Positions 34,689-43,656 of a DNA stretch of 64,000 nt are shown here, piece by piece (position 1 is the stretch's first letter; each line of letters begins with the position of its first letter). Below the pieces are notes generated by a model. That model was not told where the DNA came from, searched no databases, and saw only the letters and a list, made by a program, of their open reading frames with translations. This DNA is from Lawsonibacter asaccharolyticus (GTDB taxonomy: Bacteria > Bacillota > Clostridia > Oscillospirales > Oscillospiraceae), in contig BFBT01000001.1 in NCBI GenBank assembly GCA_003112755.1, forward strand, positions 2,418,001 through 2,482,000. Direction: 5' to 3'. Position numbers and translations under genes: made by a program.

Positions 34689-36137
34689 TTATACGCGCTT
34701 CCACACAGCTCCGCCGGGCACGTCGGTGACTTCGATGCCCCGGGCCTTCAGCTCATCACGGATGCGGTCTGCCTCGGCAAAGTCCTTGGCCTTCTTGGCT
34801 TCGCCCCGGGCCTTCACCAGAGCGTCGATCTCGGGGTCGCCCTCGCCGGTGACGGTGTAACCCGCCTGGGCCTGGGCGGCCTTTACCTTGGCCTGCTCCT
34901 CCCGCACTGCGGCCGCCTTGTCCAGCAGGGACAGGGAGAGCACCTGGTCGAAGCTGGCCAGGATGGCCAGCCGGGTGGCTCCGCTGGCCTTGGCTTTCAG
35001 GGCGTCGTACAGCAGGGTGACGGCCATGGAGGTGTTCAGGTCGTTGCCCATCTGCTGGAGAAATTTCTCTTTATACTCCGCCAGAACGGCTTCGTCCACA
35101 GATCCGTCCTGGGGGTCCAGGGCGGCGATGCGGGCGATGAGCTTGTCAAAGGCGGCCCTGGCGTTGTCCAGGTTCTCCCAGGAGAACACCAGCCCCTTGC
35201 GGTAGTGGCTCTGGAGGCAGAAGAACCGGTAGACCAGGGGATCATAGCCCTTCTCCTCCAGCAGGGAGACGGTGAGGAATTCGCCGGAGGACTTGGACAT
35301 CTTGCCGGAATTGGTGTTCAGGTGGTGAACATGGAACCACTGGCGGCACCAAGGGTGGCCCAGATAGGACTCGGACTGGGCGATCTCATTGGTGTGGTGG
35401 GGGAAGGCGTTGTCGATGCCGCCGCAGTGCAGGTCCAGATATTCCCCGTTGTACTTCATGGAGATGCCGGAACACTCGATGTGCCAGCCGGGGTAGCCCA
35501 CGCCCCAGGGGGAGTCCCACTTCAGGGCCTGATCCTCGAATTTGGACTTGGTGAACCAGAGGACGAAGTCATTTTTATTGCGCTTGTTGGTGTCCTCCTC
35601 CACGCCATCCCGGACGCCCACCGCCAGATCCTCCTCATCGTGGTCGTTGAACACGTAGTAGCGCTCCAGCTTGGAGGAATCGAAGTACACATTGCCCCCG
35701 GCCTGATAGGCGTAGCCCTTCTCCAGCAGGCGGGTGATGATCTGGATATACTCGTCGATGCAGCCGGTGGCGGGCTGCACCGTGTCAGGGCGCTTGATGT
35801 TCAGCTTCCGGCAGTCCTCAAAGAAGGCGTCGGTGTAATACTGGGCGATCTCCATCACGGTCTTGTGCTCCCGGCGGGCGCCCTTGAGCATCTTGTCCTC
35901 GCCGGTGTCAGCGTCGGAGCTGAGGTGGCCAACGTCAGTGATGTTCATCACCCGGTTCACATCATAGCCGGACCAGCGCAGGAATTTTTCCAGTACGTCC
36001 TCCATGATGTAGGAGCGCAGGTTGCCGATGTGGGCGAAGTGGTACACCGTGGGTCCGCAGGTGTACATCTCCACGTGGCCGGGGGTGTGGGTCTGGAACT
36101 CCTCCTTCTTGTGGGTGGCGGAATTATATAACAGCAT
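34689..36137 (-). CDS. cysS: Cysteinyl-tRNA synthetase
   Basis: This 482-aa class I synthetase charges tRNA-Cys. TCGPTVYHFAHIGNLRSY carries a zinc ligand Cys and the HIGH-like motif; WHIECSGIS and HTNEIAQSES add the other zinc ligands. KMSKSSGEFLTV is the KMSKS loop near residue 285. The anticodon-binding DALR domain follows. It lies 61 bases behind cysE on the same strand, so both are probably controlled by the Cys T-box, coupling cysteine synthesis to tRNA-Cys charging. Confidence 0.97.
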   Translation of the reverse strand: MLLYNSATHKKEEFQTHTPGHVEMYTCGPTVYHFAHIGNLRSYIMEDVLEKFLRWSGYDVNRVMNITDVGHLSSDADTGEDKMLKGARREHKTVMEIAQYYTDAFFEDCRKLNIKRPDTVQPATGCIDEYIQIITRLLEKGYAYQAGGNVYFDSSKLERYYVFNDHDEEDLAVGVRDGVEEDTNKRNKNDFVLWFTKSKFEDQALKWDSPWGVGYPGWHIECSGISMKYNGEYLDLHCGGIDNAFPHHTNEIAQSESYLGHPWCRQWFHVHHLNTNSGKMSKSSGEFLTVSLLEEKGYDPLVYRFFCLQSHYRKGLVFSWENLDNARAAFDKLIARIAALDPQDGSVDEAVLAEYKEKFLQQMGNDLNTSMAVTLLYDALKAKASGATRLAILASFDQVLSLSLLDKAAAVREEQAKVKAAQAQAGYTVTGEGDPEIDALVKARGEAKKAKDFAEADRIRDELKARGIEVTDVPGGAVWKRV

Positions 36138-36198
36138 GATAAAAAACCTCCATTTTCTTCGGTGAGGGCGGCCTGGGCCGCCCGGGATCGTGAGAGAA

Positions 36199-36852
36199 CT
36201 ATGCCCGTTCCTTCAGGAACTGGTCATCCAGCAGCTTCTCCAGGAATTCCACCCGCTGAGACAGGGCTTCCAGCCGTTCCAGGGTGGGATTCTCCACGCT
36301 GGTCTGGTCTACGTCATCGGCGTAGTGGGTGACCCGTCCGGCGATGCGGACGATCTGGGCGGGGATGCCCACGGCAGTGGCGTCCTCCGGCACCTCGCTG
36401 AGCACCACGGCGTTGGACGCGATCCGGGCGTTGTCACCCACCCGGAAGGGCCCCAGCACCTTGGCTCCGCAGCTGATGAGCACGTTGTTTCCGATGGTGG
36501 GATGGCGCTTGCCGTGGTCCTTGCCGGTGCCGCCCAGGGTGACGCCATGATAGATCAGGCAGTCGTCGCCGATCTCGGCGGTCTCGCCGATGACGATGCC
36601 CATCCCGTGGTCAATGACCAGGCGGCGGCCGATCTTGGCGCCGGGGTGGATCTCAATGCCGGTGATGTGGCGGGCCAGCTGGGAGTTCAGGCGGGCCAGG
36701 AAGGGAAGGTGGTGACAGTAGAGCCAGTGGGAGACGCGGTGGAAGATGATGGCGTGGACGCCGGGGTAGAGGAGAAAGATCTCCAGCTTGCTGCGGGCGG
36801 CCGGGTCGCGCTTCTGATAGGCGCCCAGCAATTCACTCAGTGACTGAAACAT
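36199..36852 (-). CDS. cysE: Serine O-acetyltransferase
   Basis: This 217-aa enzyme makes O-acetylserine, the carbon skeleton for cysteine. The left-handed beta-helix hexapeptide repeats run through IEIHPGAKIGRRLVIDHGMG, IYHGVTLGGTG, HPTIGNNVLISCGAKVLG and DNARIASNAVVL. The catalytic His and Asp are in DHGMGIV. ATG 36852, with AAGGAGGACATC before it, is chosen; the frame stays open upstream but carries no better site. Its leader contains a T-box, and cysS follows. Confidence 0.96.
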   Translation of the reverse strand: MFQSLSELLGAYQKRDPAARSKLEIFLLYPGVHAIIFHRVSHWLYCHHLPFLARLNSQLARHITGIEIHPGAKIGRRLVIDHGMGIVIGETAEIGDDCLIYHGVTLGGTGKDHGKRHPTIGNNVLISCGAKVLGPFRVGDNARIASNAVVLSEVPEDATAVGIPAQIVRIAGRVTHYADDVDQTSVENPTLERLEALSQRVEFLEKLLDDQFLKERA

Positions 36853-37007
36853 GATGTCCTCCTTGGGGGAGATCCATTCCGTCTCCCCATTTATTGTGGG
36901 CGGGAAGAACAGCACCCGGGACATCGCGGTGCGCTCCGGCGGCTGTGCCGGAGCCGGGGAAAGGGAAGATGCAAGGGGAACGCCTCCTTTTCGCAGCTTG
37001 GACACAA

Positions 37008-37228
37008 ACAAAAGCGCCCCTCATGCCCACAGGCATAAGAGGCGATCGCTCGCGGTTCCACTCTCATTTTTCACTCAAAGGCCGGTATCGGGGCCAGACC
37101 GGGCGGCATTACCCGCCGCGCTCCCGGACGCACTTCACATCCCGCGGACTGGGACCGCTCTCAGTCGGTGGCGTTCCCTCTCTGTCGACCGGTGGAGGAT
37201 GCTACTTTTCCGTTCACAGCGCTTACAA
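37008..37228 (-). promoter_or_regulatory. Cys-specific T-box riboswitch upstream of cysE-cysS
   Basis: On the minus strand the T-box core TGGAACCGCG (37060-37051) is followed by a terminator, CGCCTCTTATGCC-TGTG-GGCATGAGGGGCG with a T-run (about 37,044-37,010). Upstream lies the stem I region, with AG-rich bulges and the segment GAAGTGCGTCC, in which TGC (37132-37130) reads as a Cys codon. Uncharged tRNA-Cys should bind and prevent termination, raising cysE-cysS expression when cysteine is short. The core and terminator are clear; the specifier position is read by eye. Confidence 0.9.
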
Positions 37229-37234
37229 TTTATT

Positions 37235-37263
37235 ATACTATCATCTGAAGGAAGGGGTGTCAA
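37235..37263 (-). promoter_or_regulatory. cysE-cysS promoter
   Basis: TTGACA (37263-37258) with TAGTAT 17 bases later (37240-37235). A better -10, TATAAT (37237-37232), is present at 20-base spacing, so the exact start is uncertain. Confidence 0.65.
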
Positions 37264-37323
37264 GGAGGAGGGAGGGCTTTTCAAAAATTTTCCCGACGCC
37301 CCGCCGGGGCGCCGGGAAAAGGG

Positions 37324-38271
37324 TCATCGGAAATAGACCAGGGGATCGTCCGGGCGGTCGGCCCGCTCCACCCGCTGGGCGTAGAGGACCACGCCCTCCC
37401 CCTGATAGACGGGGGACTCCTCCCACTGGATGCGGGCGGCCACCATGACCCATTCCCCCTTCTTCAGGGAGCGGGACCGGTCATACTTGCACAGGAAGCC
37501 GAAGAAGCGGATGTCCTCGGCGCAGCAGGTCATGGCGTTGCGGCCGGGGATGAAGGTGCCCTTGGGCAGCTTCATGCTGGTCATGGCCTGGGCCCGGAAG
37601 ACCACGGTCTTGCCGGTGTAGCGCTCTGGGTGCTCCTGGATGTCCAAGTACCAGATGCCGTAGTCCTCGTCCTCCAGGACGATGGTGTCCGCCTCCAGGG
37701 AGTAGGGGAGGATGTCCTCCACCTCCAGCTCCTCCCCCTTCTCGTCCTCAAAGACGATCTCGCACATGCGGTTCACCGCCCGGATGGAGCGCTTCCAGCC
37801 GGACAGGGGCATGTCCGGCGTACAGCGGTTGAAGAGGACCATATCGGCCTCGGTGACCATGTCGATGACCATGGACTGCATGTTGGAGCGGTACATCTCG
37901 AAGGTGGAGCCGTCGATGACGTCGATGGCCTGGTAGAGCCCCCAGGTCTTGGGCAGCTTCAGGTCCCGGAGGATCTGGATGGGCCACATGCCGTTGTACT
38001 CCAGGAGCACCCGCTCCGGCTGATAGCGGCGGTCGATCTCCTGGAGAAAGCTGGTGTTCAGCTGGGCCTGGTCCTGGACAGGGACCAGGCGGGTGTTCAG
38101 CCTGGACAGCTGCTCCGGATCATACTCCGTCTCGCCGTCCTCACACATCAGCAGGACGGTGCGCTGCCCATCGGCAAAATAATCCATATTCAGGGTGTCG
38201 GTGAGCAGAGTGGTCTTGCCGCTGTCCAGAAAGCCGGTGATGAGGTACAGCGGGATACGGGGATCTTTCAT
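37324..38271 (-). CDS. CobW/COG0523-type GTPase without the metal CxCC motif
   Basis: This 315-aa G3E GTPase begins with PLYLITGFLDSGKTTLLTD (Walker A, residues about 11-20), has DGETEYD in place of the usual ENE-type switch and ends with a domain of about 90 residues (MKLPKGTFIPGRNAMTCCAEDI). The CxCC motif that binds Zn2+ in COG0523 metallochaperones is missing at its normal place after Walker A. It follows 11 bases after the His-rich paralogue, so the two probably work together in delivering or sensing a metal. Partner enzyme unknown. Confidence 0.8.
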   Translation of the reverse strand: MKDPRIPLYLITGFLDSGKTTLLTDTLNMDYFADGQRTVLLMCEDGETEYDPEQLSRLNTRLVPVQDQAQLNTSFLQEIDRRYQPERVLLEYNGMWPIQILRDLKLPKTWGLYQAIDVIDGSTFEMYRSNMQSMVIDMVTEADMVLFNRCTPDMPLSGWKRSIRAVNRMCEIVFEDEKGEELEVEDILPYSLEADTIVLEDEDYGIWYLDIQEHPERYTGKTVVFRAQAMTSMKLPKGTFIPGRNAMTCCAEDIRFFGFLCKYDRSRSLKKGEWVMVAARIQWEESPVYQGEGVVLYAQRVERADRPDDPLVYFR

Positions 38272-38282
38272 GCAGCCTCACC

Positions 38283-39434
38283 TCACGCCAGCAGGAACAG
38301 CTTTTCCAGCCTGGCCTCGTCCAGGCCCGCGCCGATGACGCACAGGCGGCCGGTGTAGTCGGCGCTGCCCTCCCGGATCTGAAACTCGCCGGGGACCAGG
38401 TCGAAGTGGAGCCAGCCCTCGCTGTCCTGATCGGGGACCATGCCCTTGGAGCGGAGGATGGTGCCGTAATCCTCCGTCATGGCCAGGACGGAAAGAATGT
38501 CCTGGAGTTCCTCCCGGCTGTACTTCCGAGGAGTCTCCCGGCCCCAGCTGGTGAACACCTCGTCGGCATGGTGATGGTGGTGGAAGGTGGAGTGGATGCA
38601 GCTGTCGCACAGGTCGCAGGAGCCGCAGGCCCCCTCGCAGCCCAGCTCAGCGTGGATGGCGTCCAGCTCCTCCTGGGTGTGGTGATGGCCGCAGGAGCAG
38701 GAGTCCCCGTGGTCATGGTCGTGGTGGTGCTCGTGCTCATGCTCATGCTCGTGGTCATGGCCGCAGGAGCAGGGCTCGTCCTCCCCGTGGTCGTGGTGGT
38801 GTCCGATCTCCTCCATCAGCTCGCGGGCCAAGTCGTGGCCCCCCTCCATGGCAGAGACGATCTGGGCGCCGGTGAGCTGGTCCCAGGGAGTGGTGAGGAT
38901 AGCCGCCTTGGCGTTGTGGGGACGCAGCATGGCTACGTCGGCGGCCAGCTTGGCCTGGTCCATGTTCTGGGTCCGGCTGAGGAGGATAGCGGAGGCGTGC
39001 TCCACCTGGTTGTTGAAGAACTCGCCAAAGTTCTTCATATAGATCTTGCACTTCACCGCGTCCACCACGGTGACAAAGCTGTGCAGTTCCAGGGGGGCAC
39101 CGCCGTCCCGCACCCGCTCCACGGCGGCGATGACATCGGACAGCTTGCCCACGCCGGAGGGCTCGATGATGATACGGTCGGGCGAATAGGTGTCCAGCAC
39201 CTCCTTGAGGGCGGTGCCGAAATCCCCTACCAGGGAGCAGCAGATGCAGCCGGAATTCATCTCCGTGATCTGGACGCCGGCATCCTTCAGAAAGCCGCCG
39301 TCGATGCCGATCTCACCGAACTCGTTCTCGATCAGGACCACTTTCTCGCCATGGAAGGACTCGGAGAGGAGCTTCTTGATGAGCGTGGTCTTGCCGGCAC
39401 CCAAAAACCCGGAGATAATGTCGATTTTGGTCAT
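38283..39434 (-). CDS. CobW/COG0523 metallochaperone GTPase with very His/Cys-rich insert
   Basis: This 383-aa G3E GTPase has SGFLGAGKTT (Walker A), VVLIENEFGEIGIDG and the metal motif GCICCSL (near residues 61-67). Residues about 209-292 hold an unusual insert: a long alternating His/Glu/Asp run, two CSCGH knuckles, then CEGACGSCDLCDSC and a second HHHHH run. The CobW C-terminal domain closes the chain. Such proteins insert Zn, Co or Ni into client enzymes; the insert could store or buffer several ions. ATG 39434 gives the family start MTKIDIISG. No metal uptake gene or obvious client is adjacent. Confidence 0.88.
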   Translation of the reverse strand: MTKIDIISGFLGAGKTTLIKKLLSESFHGEKVVLIENEFGEIGIDGGFLKDAGVQITEMNSGCICCSLVGDFGTALKEVLDTYSPDRIIIEPSGVGKLSDVIAAVERVRDGGAPLELHSFVTVVDAVKCKIYMKNFGEFFNNQVEHASAILLSRTQNMDQAKLAADVAMLRPHNAKAAILTTPWDQLTGAQIVSAMEGGHDLARELMEEIGHHHDHGEDEPCSCGHDHEHEHEHEHHHDHDHGDSCSCGHHHTQEELDAIHAELGCEGACGSCDLCDSCIHSTFHHHHHADEVFTSWGRETPRKYSREELQDILSVLAMTEDYGTILRSKGMVPDQDSEGWLHFDLVPGEFQIREGSADYTGRLCVIGAGLDEARLEKLFLLA

Positions 39435-39500
39435 GGTGACACAGATCCTTTCTTCAAACAAGGCGGCAGGGCCGCCGGATGGACAGAGGGGGAAGGGGGA

Positions 39501-39531
39501 GCGCCGGATACCAGAGCCTGGTATCCGGCGC
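39501..39531. terminator. purA terminator
   Basis: A 14-bp perfect stem, GCGCCGGATACCAG (39501-39514) with 39518-39531 and a loop of AGC. It lies between purA and the CobW pair on the minus strand. There is no T-run, so strength is uncertain. Confidence 0.6.
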
Positions 39532-39547
39532 ATAGCAGTCCGGGAAA

Positions 39548-40834
39548 TTACTTCTGCCGAACGGTGATCTCGTTGCGCTTGGGTCCGGTGGAGACCAGGG
39601 TGATGGGATAGCCGATCCTGGACTCCAGGAAGTCCACATAGGCCTTTGCCTGCTGAGGCAGGGCCTGGTAGTCGGTGCAGCCCCGGATGTCGCACTTCCA
39701 GCCGGGGAGCGTGGTGAACACGGGCCTGGCCCGCATCAGCTCCGGGGTGGTGGGGAAGCGGTCGGTGACTGTCCCGTCGATCTCATAGCCGGTGCACACC
39801 GGGATCTCATCCAGATAGCCCAGTACGTCCAGGCAGGTCAGAGCCACCTGGGTGGCCCCCTGGACCATGCAGCCGTACTTGGTGGCCACAGTGTCGAACC
39901 AGCCTACCCGGCGGGGACGGCCGGTGGTGGCGCCGAACTCGCCCTTGTCACCGCCGCGGCGGCGCAGCTCATCTCCCGCCTCGCCCAGCACCTCGCTGAC
40001 GAAGGGCTCGGTGTTGGAGCCCACAGAGGAGGAGTACGCCTTGGTGACGCAGATCACGTCCTCCACAGCGGTGGGGGGGACGGCGGCCCCCACGCAGCCG
40101 AAGCCGGCCAGGGTGTGGGAGGAGGTGGTCAGGGGGAAGATACCCAGGTCAGGGTCCTTCATAGAGCCCAGCTGGCCCTCCAGCAGGACGGTCTTGCCCG
40201 CCCGCAGGGCGTCGTGAACAAAGGTGACGGCGTCCCCCACATAGGGGCGGATCTGCTCCCGCAGCTCCATCAGCTGCTGGTACAGCTCCTCCACGTCCAG
40301 GGAGGGCTTGTGGTACAGGTGCTCGAACAGCACATTTTTCAGGGAGACGGCGGCGGTCAGGCGCTCCCGCAGCCGGTCCTCGTGGAACAGGTCGCAGACC
40401 TGGATGCCGATCTTGGCGTATTTGTCCGAGTAGAAGGGGGCGATGCCGCTCTTGGTGGAGCCAAAGGCCTTGCCGCCCAGTCGCTCCTCCTCGTAGCTGT
40501 CCTGGAGACGGTGGTAGGGCATCAGGATCTGGGCCCGCTCCGAGACGATCAGGTTGGGGGCGGGGACGCCCTGGCTGGTGATGGAGCCCAGCTCGTCCAC
40601 CAGCTTCTGGATATCCAGTGCCACGCCGTTGCCGATGATGTTGGTCACATGGGGATAGAAGGTGCCGGAGGGGAGGATGTGCAGGGCGAACCGGCCATAG
40701 TCGTTGATGATGGTATGGCCCGCGTTGGCCCCGCCCTGAAAGCGGATGACCACGTCGGACTGCTCTGCCAGCATGTCCGTGATCTTGCCCTTGCCCTCGT
40801 CGCCCCAGTTGGCGCCTACGATCGCTTTTACCAT
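39548..40834 (-). CDS. purA: Adenylosuccinate synthetase
   Basis: This 428-aa enzyme joins IMP and aspartate using GTP, the first committed step to AMP. Motifs: VGANWGDEGKGKITD (P-loop), QGGANAGHT, GNGVALDIQKL, LLEGQLGSM, TGRPRRVGWFD and GYEIDGTVTD. ATG 40834 follows ACGGAGGTAACAG. It has its own promoter 80 bases upstream and is divergent from the secreted hydrolase cluster. Confidence 0.97.
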   Translation of the reverse strand: MVKAIVGANWGDEGKGKITDMLAEQSDVVIRFQGGANAGHTIINDYGRFALHILPSGTFYPHVTNIIGNGVALDIQKLVDELGSITSQGVPAPNLIVSERAQILMPYHRLQDSYEEERLGGKAFGSTKSGIAPFYSDKYAKIGIQVCDLFHEDRLRERLTAAVSLKNVLFEHLYHKPSLDVEELYQQLMELREQIRPYVGDAVTFVHDALRAGKTVLLEGQLGSMKDPDLGIFPLTTSSHTLAGFGCVGAAVPPTAVEDVICVTKAYSSSVGSNTEPFVSEVLGEAGDELRRRGGDKGEFGATTGRPRRVGWFDTVATKYGCMVQGATQVALTCLDVLGYLDEIPVCTGYEIDGTVTDRFPTTPELMRARPVFTTLPGWKCDIRGCTDYQALPQQAKAYVDFLESRIGYPITLVSTGPKRNEITVRQK

Positions 40835-40910
40835 ATCTGTTACCTCCGTGGACCGGGATTCGCAACCGCACAGCGGATTTGCCTTATCCGGCCAACATGA
40901 CAGCATTCTT

Positions 40911-40939
40911 ATTATACTTCCTCTAAAAGAGGGATGCAA
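40911..40939 (-). promoter_or_regulatory. purA promoter
   Basis: On the minus strand: TTGCAT (40939-40934), 17 bases, TATAAT (40916-40911). It lies in the 361-bp divergent gap shared with the first secreted hydrolase gene. Confidence 0.75.
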
Positions 40940-41027
40940 GGGAAAAAGCTGTTTTTCCCATGTATTTTTCCGAACAACGGCAGAAATGGAGCCCATGAGT
41001 CTGCGGAGACGATAGGGCGGGAGAACA

Positions 41028-41090
41028 TTGACAGAATGGTAAAAAAACATTAGAATAAAAAAGCGCCTTTTTTGGTCGGAATGGACAAAG
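41028..41090 (+). promoter_or_regulatory. Promoter and leader block of secreted hydrolase gene 1
   Basis: TTGACA (41028-41033), 17 bases, TAGAAT (41051-41056). Directly after the -10 comes the block GCGCCTTTTTTGG with downstream GGACAAAG (41063-41090). Matching blocks occur behind the promoters of the three paralogues, so it is probably a shared regulatory or mRNA element. Confidence 0.75.
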
Positions 41091-41195
41091 CTCTGCGGTG
41101 AGCCGGCGCGGAGTGGAAGAAATTTTCCCCGGGACAGGCGCTCAGACACCCCGGACTGCACATGCGGTCCGGGAGAAATAGGGAGGTAGCAGAGT

Positions 41196-43376
41196 ATGAG
41201 AGCAATGACAAGACGCGCGCTGGCGCTGGTGCTGACCCTGGCCATGGCGCTGTCCCTGTGTCTGGCGGCCCAGGCCGCCGGACCCCAGGTGACGGTGACC
41301 CTGGATGGGACGGCGCTGGAGCTGGAGGTCCCCGCCTATATCGACGGGCAGGACCGGACCCAGGTCCCCGCCAGCATCGGCCCCCAGCTGGGGCTGACGG
41401 TCCAGACTGGTGACGGGAGCGTCACCTTCACCAAAGGAGAGGCCAGCCTGACCTTCCAGGACGGGGCCAAGGAGGCGGGCGGCGTGACCATGGACACCGC
41501 CGCCGACCTGTCCGGCGAGGTGGGCTATGTGCCCCTGACCTATCTGGCCCAGTTCTTCGGCTTCCAGGTGGCCTGGAACGGCGTCACCCACACTGCGGCG
41601 GTCACCAGCACGGCCGCGGAGGAGGAGACCGCTGTGACCAAGCTGCCCCAGCTGGTGTATTCAGAGCTGGAGAGCCTGATGGCCCAGCAGGCAGCCCAGT
41701 ATCAGACCAAGGACAACGTGGTGCCCATGCTGTGGCAGGGCGTGCTGGAAATGGACATCCAGGTGGGCGATGCCGCCCGCACCGCCAAGCTCTATGTGCC
41801 CCAGGGCACGCCCCAGGGCGCCATGTTCGTGGTGATGAACGTCCCTGAGGGCCTGAACGCCGTGAGCTTCATGGAGACCAGCGGCTGGATGGACAAGGCG
41901 GACGAGGAGGGTTTTTGCCTGTTCGTGCTGGAACCCGCCCAGGGCACTCCCTGGGGAACTCTGGAGGAGGAGCAGGCATACATCAATGCCGGCATCAGCG
42001 CCGCCAAGGCGGGCAAGTGGCTCCAGCCCGGTCCCAGCATGTACCTGGTGGGCTACGGTGCCATGGGTACCTGCCTGCAGAAGTACGCCATGGAGAATCC
42101 CCTGAATATCGCCGGAGCGGTGTTCCTGGATGCCAGCCTCATTGACGCCGGCTACATGGCGTCCAACGGGGATGTGTCCTTTGATACCGATACCAAGACC
42201 TACGGCGTCACCCGCAAGGAGGTGCCGGTGCCCGTCAAGATCGTGGAAAGCACCATGACGGAGCAGGCAAAGGCTGTGGCAGACTACTGGCAGGCCGCAG
42301 CCAACGACAAGAACGCCGTGGAGCGCTTTGCTCCTGAAGGCGGCGAGATCCTGGCGGCCGCCGTGGTCACCGAAGAGGGGAACTATGACTACGCCCTGCC
42401 TGCCACCACCGACATGATCTGGGACTTCATGGGCCAGTTCTACCGCTACGGCGGCGGTGTGCTGTCCAACGCTATCTCCTGGAAGGTGGACTATGAGGAG
42501 ATGGGAGTGGAGTTCCGAAGCTTCACCGACTCCCAGGGCATCGACCGGCAGTATCTGGTCTATATCCCTGAGGCTTACCGCGGCAGCGGCGAGCAGCTGC
42601 CCGTGGTCATCGCCTATCACGGAGCCTCCACCTCTATGCGCAATTTCTTTGAGAATACCTTGTGGTACAATATCGCCGATGAGGAGGGCATCATGCTGGT
42701 GTTCCCCGAGTCCACCCTGGTGCCGGTGCCCCCCACCCTGGGCGGCGGCGAGGCCAACCCCACCGCCTACCGCGCGCTGTGGCAGGTGGAGGACCCTGAG
42801 CTGCGCTACACCGACGTGGTGTATGCCGAGGACCTGCTGGACCAGCTGATCGCAGTCTATCCCCAGGTGGATCAGGGCCGCATCTACTGCACCGGCCACT
42901 CCATGGGCTGCATGATGACCCACTACCTGGGCAGTGCCGAGGTCTCCCACCGCTTCGCCGCCATGGGCGCCACCTCTGGCCCCCTGATGGCCAGGGAGGA
43001 GACGGGATCCCAGACCGTGCCCATGTTCATGACCATGGCCCAGTACGACATGTGGAGCTATGACCTGAACCAGGACGACACCATGACCACCCAGGCGGTG
43101 GACATGTGGCTGGTCCGCAACGGGCTGGCGGACGCCTCCAACGTGGTCGAGGTCCGTAAGACCGGGGCCACTGAGACCTATGTGGAGGGCCGCTACAACA
43201 ACTCCGTCTGGGAGAATGAGGACGGCATCCCTCTGTTCCGCTACGCCTGGGTCACCGGCAAGGACCATGTGAACCTGCCGGCAGAGAACCAGCTGCTGTG
43301 GGACGAGTGGTTCAGCCAGATCACCCTGGACACTGAGACAGGCGTGCGCGCCTACCAGGGACAGGCCATCGGCTGA
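41196..43376 (+). CDS. Secreted stalk-domain alpha/beta hydrolase 1 (two hydrolase domains, first inactive)
   Basis: This 726-aa exported protein starts with a signal peptide (RRALALVLTLAMALSLCLAAQA). The copper-amine-oxidase-N-like stalk domain follows (about 30-135), with VTVTLDGTALELEVPAYIDG and GYVPLTYLAQFFG. An alpha/beta-hydrolase-like domain (about 150-400) has VGYGAMGTC where the nucleophile Ser should be, so it is probably inactive. The C-terminal domain resembles PHB-depolymerase/feruloyl-esterase proteins (COG3509): YHGAST, GHSMGC with Ser569, and KDHVNLP as the likely catalytic His. It has its own promoter and terminator. Substrate unknown; an extracellular ester is likely. Confidence 0.75.
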   Translation: MRAMTRRALALVLTLAMALSLCLAAQAAGPQVTVTLDGTALELEVPAYIDGQDRTQVPASIGPQLGLTVQTGDGSVTFTKGEASLTFQDGAKEAGGVTMDTAADLSGEVGYVPLTYLAQFFGFQVAWNGVTHTAAVTSTAAEEETAVTKLPQLVYSELESLMAQQAAQYQTKDNVVPMLWQGVLEMDIQVGDAARTAKLYVPQGTPQGAMFVVMNVPEGLNAVSFMETSGWMDKADEEGFCLFVLEPAQGTPWGTLEEEQAYINAGISAAKAGKWLQPGPSMYLVGYGAMGTCLQKYAMENPLNIAGAVFLDASLIDAGYMASNGDVSFDTDTKTYGVTRKEVPVPVKIVESTMTEQAKAVADYWQAAANDKNAVERFAPEGGEILAAAVVTEEGNYDYALPATTDMIWDFMGQFYRYGGGVLSNAISWKVDYEEMGVEFRSFTDSQGIDRQYLVYIPEAYRGSGEQLPVVIAYHGASTSMRNFFENTLWYNIADEEGIMLVFPESTLVPVPPTLGGGEANPTAYRALWQVEDPELRYTDVVYAEDLLDQLIAVYPQVDQGRIYCTGHSMGCMMTHYLGSAEVSHRFAAMGATSGPLMAREETGSQTVPMFMTMAQYDMWSYDLNQDDTMTTQAVDMWLVRNGLADASNVVEVRKTGATETYVEGRYNNSVWENEDGIPLFRYAWVTGKDHVNLPAENQLLWDEWFSQITLDTETGVRAYQGQAIG

Positions 43377-43401
43377 GTCAGACAAGAGAACAGAAGCGAC
43401 C

Positions 43402-43431
43402 GGGAGGGTGCGGCATCCGCCGCGCCCTCCC
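43402..43431 (+). terminator. Terminator of hydrolase gene 1
   Basis: GGGAGGGTGCGGC (43402-43414) pairs with GCCGCGCCCTCCC (43419-43431), one G-U pair, around ATCC; TCTTTGCCTTT follows. Confidence 0.75.
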
Positions 43432-43510
43432 TCTTTGCCTTTGAGAGGACTGGGAAAAGGAGGAAGCCCCGCGGCGGAGAAGAATTGAAGATGTTCCAAA
43501 AAAGTGTGGA

Positions 43511-43579
43511 TTGACGCTTTGTTCACATCTGAATAAGATAGGTGATACATGGCGCTCCTTTTTGAGAAATAGGACAAAG
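43511..43579 (+). promoter_or_regulatory. Promoter and leader block of secreted hydrolase gene 2
   Basis: TTGACG (43511-43516), 17 bases, TAAGAT (43534-43539), preceded by an A-run and GTGTGGA. The leader block GCGCTCCTTTTTGAG with GGACAAAGG (43552-43580) follows. Confidence 0.7.
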
Positions 43580-43656
43580 GGGGTGGCTCAGCAGAGAAAG
43601 TGGAGAGAGGAGCGGAAGGGGCGCCGGAGAAATGAAACAAGAGGAGGGCATCCAAC

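Noticed and set aside
38690..38760. Short tandem repeat of CAT/CTC-like triplets
   Set aside because: This is the codon pattern of the His/Glu run in the CobW-type protein, not a separate repeat element.
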